Source: Aureobasidium sp. EXF-3400 (Eukaryota; Ascomycota; Dothideomycetes; Dothideales; Saccotheciaceae). Taken from it: DNA of 64,000 bases. The stretch spans positions 124,001 through 188,000 of the forward strand of contig SWBL01000031.1 in assembly GCA_024195585.1 (NCBI GenBank). The letters are read 5' to 3'. A program made the position numbers and the translations under genes. Under the pieces are notes generated by a model that saw nothing but the letters and a program-made list of their open reading frames with translations, did not search any database and was not told the DNA's origin. Positions 61,148 to 64,000 of this stretch are shown here, in pieces; the stretch's first letter is position 1, and each line of letters opens with the position of its first letter.

Positions 61148-64000
61148 TCAAGGAATCCTATCAAACTCATCCTTAACCCTTAGAACCCCCACCGCATGTT
61201 CATCTCCGCCCTTGGCACTCAACTTCATCCAATGCCGCGCAACAGCCATAGCCACAGGATCATATCTCTCACTAGCCGCCTCTCGATCCTTGTCCGCATC
61301 CTTGAACACATCCTTGACCTTTGAGAATGGCGGTAAACAGATACCGACGAGGTCTGGGTCTGTGAGGTAGAGTGTTGCAAGCTCGCGTTGGGCAGCAGGG
61401 ATGCCTTCCTTGGCTGTTAGTTGCAACAGCATTGCCGCGTCATTCATACTCAGGTCTGCAACTGAGGGATCGCTGGGTTGAGGTGTAGGTGGTGAGAAGG
61501 CAGCGGCATCGCGTTTGGCTTGTGCGGCAGAGGTCACACGCGAGTGGCCACGGTTGTAAGTGTGGTGTTGGATGATTTGGTCGGCTGTCTCGATCATACT
61601 TTGGCAAATCTCTTCTTTCAGGTCGAGAGCGGCGATAGTAGCGTTCCAGAAGGCACGGCCGCGAGGTGTGCTGTCGAGGATGTTAAGAGGGACGAGTGAG
61701 GCAATAAATTGTAAGTCGCGGAACAAGGTCTTGGGTCGCAGATGCGGGTCTTGGAACAGTTGGCGAAAGCTTAGTATGGTACTATCGTGACCCAAAGCTG
61801 TCCTGGGCGCGCTCGAAGTATCGATTCTCAGACTAAGTCTACGCTGAGTAAACAGAATGGCGTCGGGTTGTGAAGTACCAGTCACATCTTCCAGTCCGCG
61901 GTCTACTCGATACGCCTTGAGCATGGATTGAAGCTCAAGAAGAATATCAAGTTTGGCATAGGGGCTGGCCTGGAGCTCAAAACGTCTCAAAAGCATGCGG
62001 AACACTTGATCAAAATCGAATGACGCTTGAGAGGCATCGTCTTTGGTGACCGGTTCATCTGACGGTCGAACACCAGACGGTAATCTGAGCTTGAGTATCT
62101 TGCGCATAGCCTTATCTGTCTCACTGCCCGAGCGAAATAGGTCGTGGAAGTCACTCAGTAGCAAGCTTGTCAAGTTTTGCTTCAGCTCGTCCAGGAAAGA
62201 AGCTTGACTTTGCTGCAAGCATGAATGGCGAGACAGCGGTCGTCCGGTTGACATGGGCGACAAAGCCCTTGACGGGAAGCTCGTAGCGCTTGATGGAGAT
62301 TGTGGCCCTGCGCTAAAGCTTGACCATAAAGTGCCAGATGACTTGTGAGTGAGAGTAGGACTCCGACAGCCAAAATACTCGTGCGGGATGGACTTTGGAC
62401 TTATGCTTCTGGCGGCGAGGTTCGAGTGCATTGTGGTCCGTGATGGAGTAGGAAATCGACTCCATTGAGATGAAGCATGAGCCTCATATGACCCAGATAC
62501 ATTGTTGTCGTACATCGACCGAAGCTTTGTCAACGCGCTAGAGTCGGAATTGGGTGTACCAACTCTACCATGAAATTGATCGGACAAAGGCTTCTGATTC
62601 TCGAATAGCTGGCTCGACCAAAGTATCGGGTTGTCGACTATGCTTTGACCTACGAAATGCTCGATACATCTGGTAAGCTCAGAACAGAAACGATGTATTC
62701 GTTCTTCGGCTCTGCAGACTCTCTCCACGCCGTGAGCCTGTATCCACCGCGTGGTCATATCGACCTGGACGTCGCTGAGCTTATTTGTGCCGCCTCTTTC
62801 AACGGGAGCGGAAAGGAGCTCGAGCGTTGCAGCTTCTACTTTCAGTTGCATGGTTTGGTTCAAATATTTTGATGCACTCCGATGCCTGAGAAGAGGTTTC
62901 TTTTTGTCTGTTTTCGGGCGATTTGTTGAGGCCATGACCCGTAGTGCTGTCACTACCTTACGCAATTCTTCATAGTGACCTGCTCGTTGGACGTCAGCAG
63001 TGTACCACATCTTCTCTCGTAGTCGATCGTTGATATATGAAATTGATCGTATCTCGGCCTGCTGCGAATTGATTTTGTCGTTGAGTTTCTCAATTTGGAC
63101 TTCTCCTTCTTGAATCTTGAGGCGGCAGATATTAATGGAGTGATGGAGCTCCTCTACAACAGCCTGAATAATCTGAGATGTTGTTTCAGGAGAAAGTGAG
63201 GTAGTCGCCTTGGCTAACCGGAAGAATAGGTGGGCCTTGGCAAAATCTCCTTGGTGGTAACAACTCGCTCTTGCGCTCTCGAACTGATTCAATAAAGAGG
63301 AATGCACCGAATGATCATCCTTGGGCGTGGATACAGTATCCAAGGCGGTCACAGACAAGAACCCATCCAAAAGGGTGTTGATACCAGTACTTAGGAAACC
63401 ATAAGTCTCGGCCTCAATAAGTTGCTCCGGAGAAAAGTCCATCTTGAGTCCATCGTAATCGACCTTGTGACTTGCGCAGTCGATCCAAGATGTTGTACCA
63501 TGATTAGAACACGTCTCAAGACTTGTCCATTGCTCGGAAAACAAGTCACACCTTCCTGCGTCGGAGTGACCGCTAGTAGATACAGCCAACTCAATGCAAG
63601 CTTCTCCAAGTCTATGGCTAAAGATATCTCCGGCAGATAAACATGCATGGTCCTGAGAGGGTCTGTTTGGCGTCGTACCAGGGACAGAGAAACCAGTAGG
63701 TGTACCTACCTCAGGGACAACATCGCAGCGGCCATTTCTTGGTGAGGTAGGCTCTGAGGGAGACATATTTTGGAAGAGAGACAGTCCGGAGATGGAAGAC
63801 GCGGAGGACCTCAGGGTCGAGTCACGAAGGATGTGAAGACCACCGTAAACATCGTCACTATTCTCTGGATAGAGAGAGTGAATTGCATTAACCACTTCCG
63901 AAGCGCAAACCCTGATTTGTCTATTGTAGCGAGCACTGCTTCCCGGAATGTTACAGCCTAGATCACTGGTATCCGGAACGGACTCCAATTCGAGTGGACT
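61148..64000 (-). CDS. Large protein with coiled coil and Sel1-like C-terminus, 5' end outside window
   Basis: The frame is open to the right edge (about 950 residues seen, no intron). The first possible start in it, at 63988, is a TTG, so the true start is beyond the window. The N-terminal part is Ser/Thr/Pro-rich. Residues around 285-355 (HHSINICRLKIQEGEVQIEKLNDKI onwards) form a coiled coil. A Ser-rich linker with many Ser-Pro pairs (possible kinase sites) precedes a helical domain. The C-terminus has AAMLLQLTAKEGIPAAQRELATLY and AMAVARHWMKLSAKGGDEHAV, two units resembling Sel1 repeats, which bind partner proteins. I do not recognise the whole protein. A regulatory or scaffold role in signalling is an inference from the Sel1-like units only. 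Confidence 0.75.
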   Translation of the reverse strand, partial: SPLELESVPDTSDLGCNIPGSSARYNRQIRVCASEVVNAIHSLYPENSDDVYGGLHILRDSTLRSSASSISGLSLFQNMSPSEPTSPRNGRCDVVPEVGTPTGFSVPGTTPNRPSQDHACLSAGDIFSHRLGEACIELAVSTSGHSDAGRCDLFSEQWTSLETCSNHGTTSWIDCASHKVDYDGLKMDFSPEQLIEAETYGFLSTGINTLLDGFLSVTALDTVSTPKDDHSVHSSLLNQFESARASCYHQGDFAKAHLFFRLAKATTSLSPETTSQIIQAVVEELHHSINICRLKIQEGEVQIEKLNDKINSQQAEIRSISYINDRLREKMWYTADVQRAGHYEELRKVVTALRVMASTNRPKTDKKKPLLRHRSASKYLNQTMQLKVEAATLELLSAPVERGGTNKLSDVQVDMTTRWIQAHGVERVCRAEERIHRFCSELTRCIEHFVGQSIVDNPILWSSQLFENQKPLSDQFHGRVGTPNSDSSALTKLRSMYDNNVSGSYEAHASSQWSRFPTPSRTTMHSNLAARSISPKSIPHEYFGCRSPTLTHKSSGTLWSSFSAGPQSPSSATSFPSRALSPMSTGRPLSRHSCLQQSQASFLDELKQNLTSLLLSDFHDLFRSGSETDKAMRKILKLRLPSGVRPSDEPVTKDDASQASFDFDQVFRMLLRRFELQASPYAKLDILLELQSMLKAYRVDRGLEDVTGTSQPDAILFTQRRLSLRIDTSSAPRTALGHDSTILSFRQLFQDPHLRPKTLFRDLQFIASLVPLNILDSTPRGRAFWNATIAALDLKEEICQSMIETADQIIQHHTYNRGHSRVTSAAQAKRDAAAFSPPTPQPSDPSVADLSMNDAAMLLQLTAKEGIPAAQRELATLYLTDPDLVGICLPPFSKVKDVFKDADKDREAASERYDPVAMAVARHWMKLSAKGGDEHAVGVLRVKDEFDRIP

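Noticed and set aside
1..64000. Biosynthetic gene cluster, CRISPR array or bacterial mobile element
   Set aside because: There is no polyketide or peptide synthetase, no spaced short repeats of CRISPR type, and no transposase or integrase frame. The transporters and regulator at the left are not joined by biosynthetic enzymes.

Overview
The window is nuclear DNA of a filamentous ascomycete (Pezizomycotina). The evidence is: genes interrupted by short 42-60 bp GT-AG introns; a Zn(II)2Cys6 regulator of the fungal-specific type; a CFEM cell-surface protein; two multi-domain hybrid histidine kinases; MCT- and DHA1-type MFS transporters; a Spo71-like sporulation protein; and an AT-rich coding relic whose stop codons look like RIP (C-to-T) damage. 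A dothideomycete is my guess at class level, at low confidence. I read 25 protein-coding genes, two of them cut by the window edges. Exon junctions are inferred from splice signals and reading-frame continuity, not from transcripts.

Layout. 1-12.9 kb is an accessory-looking, transport-rich stretch: an MCT-like transporter divergent from a Zn2Cys6 activator, an APC amino-acid/choline permease, a DHA1 MFS transporter, a GPI-type CFEM protein and a BTB protein. 12.9-22.6 kb is the most unusual part. It has a RIP-damaged relic, three small paralogous proteins with a GHP...CRCxxC signature (13.98 kb, 21.2 kb, 22.1 kb), a 949-residue RNA-repair fusion, and MSH2 divergent from it. 22.9-32.3 kb holds housekeeping and metabolic genes: AP-1 mu, a METTL25-like methyltransferase, a FAD amine-oxidase-type enzyme and a macro-domain ADP-ribose hydrolase. 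32.7-53.4 kb holds large signalling and membrane genes: Spo71-like, a GAF hybrid histidine kinase, a repeat-bearing unknown, the muniscin Syp1 and a ~2,000-residue PAS hybrid histidine kinase. After a 2.8 kb gene-free gap come pICln, another DHA1 transporter, a spacer with a degenerate tRNA-like element and a diverged repeat, and the 3' part of a large unknown protein.

How genes may work together. The Zn2Cys6/MCT pair is a probable regulator-transporter unit. The RNA-repair fusion combines 2H phosphoesterase, phosphatase, kinase and ligase modules, so one polypeptide could heal and seal broken RNA ends; it shares a promoter region with MSH2. AP-1 mu and Syp1 both serve vesicle-coat and endocytic traffic. 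The two histidine kinases would feed a phosphorelay through an HPt protein encoded elsewhere. The best candidates for something under-described are the RNA-repair fusion and the three-member GHP/CRCxxC family, one copy of which looks frameshifted.
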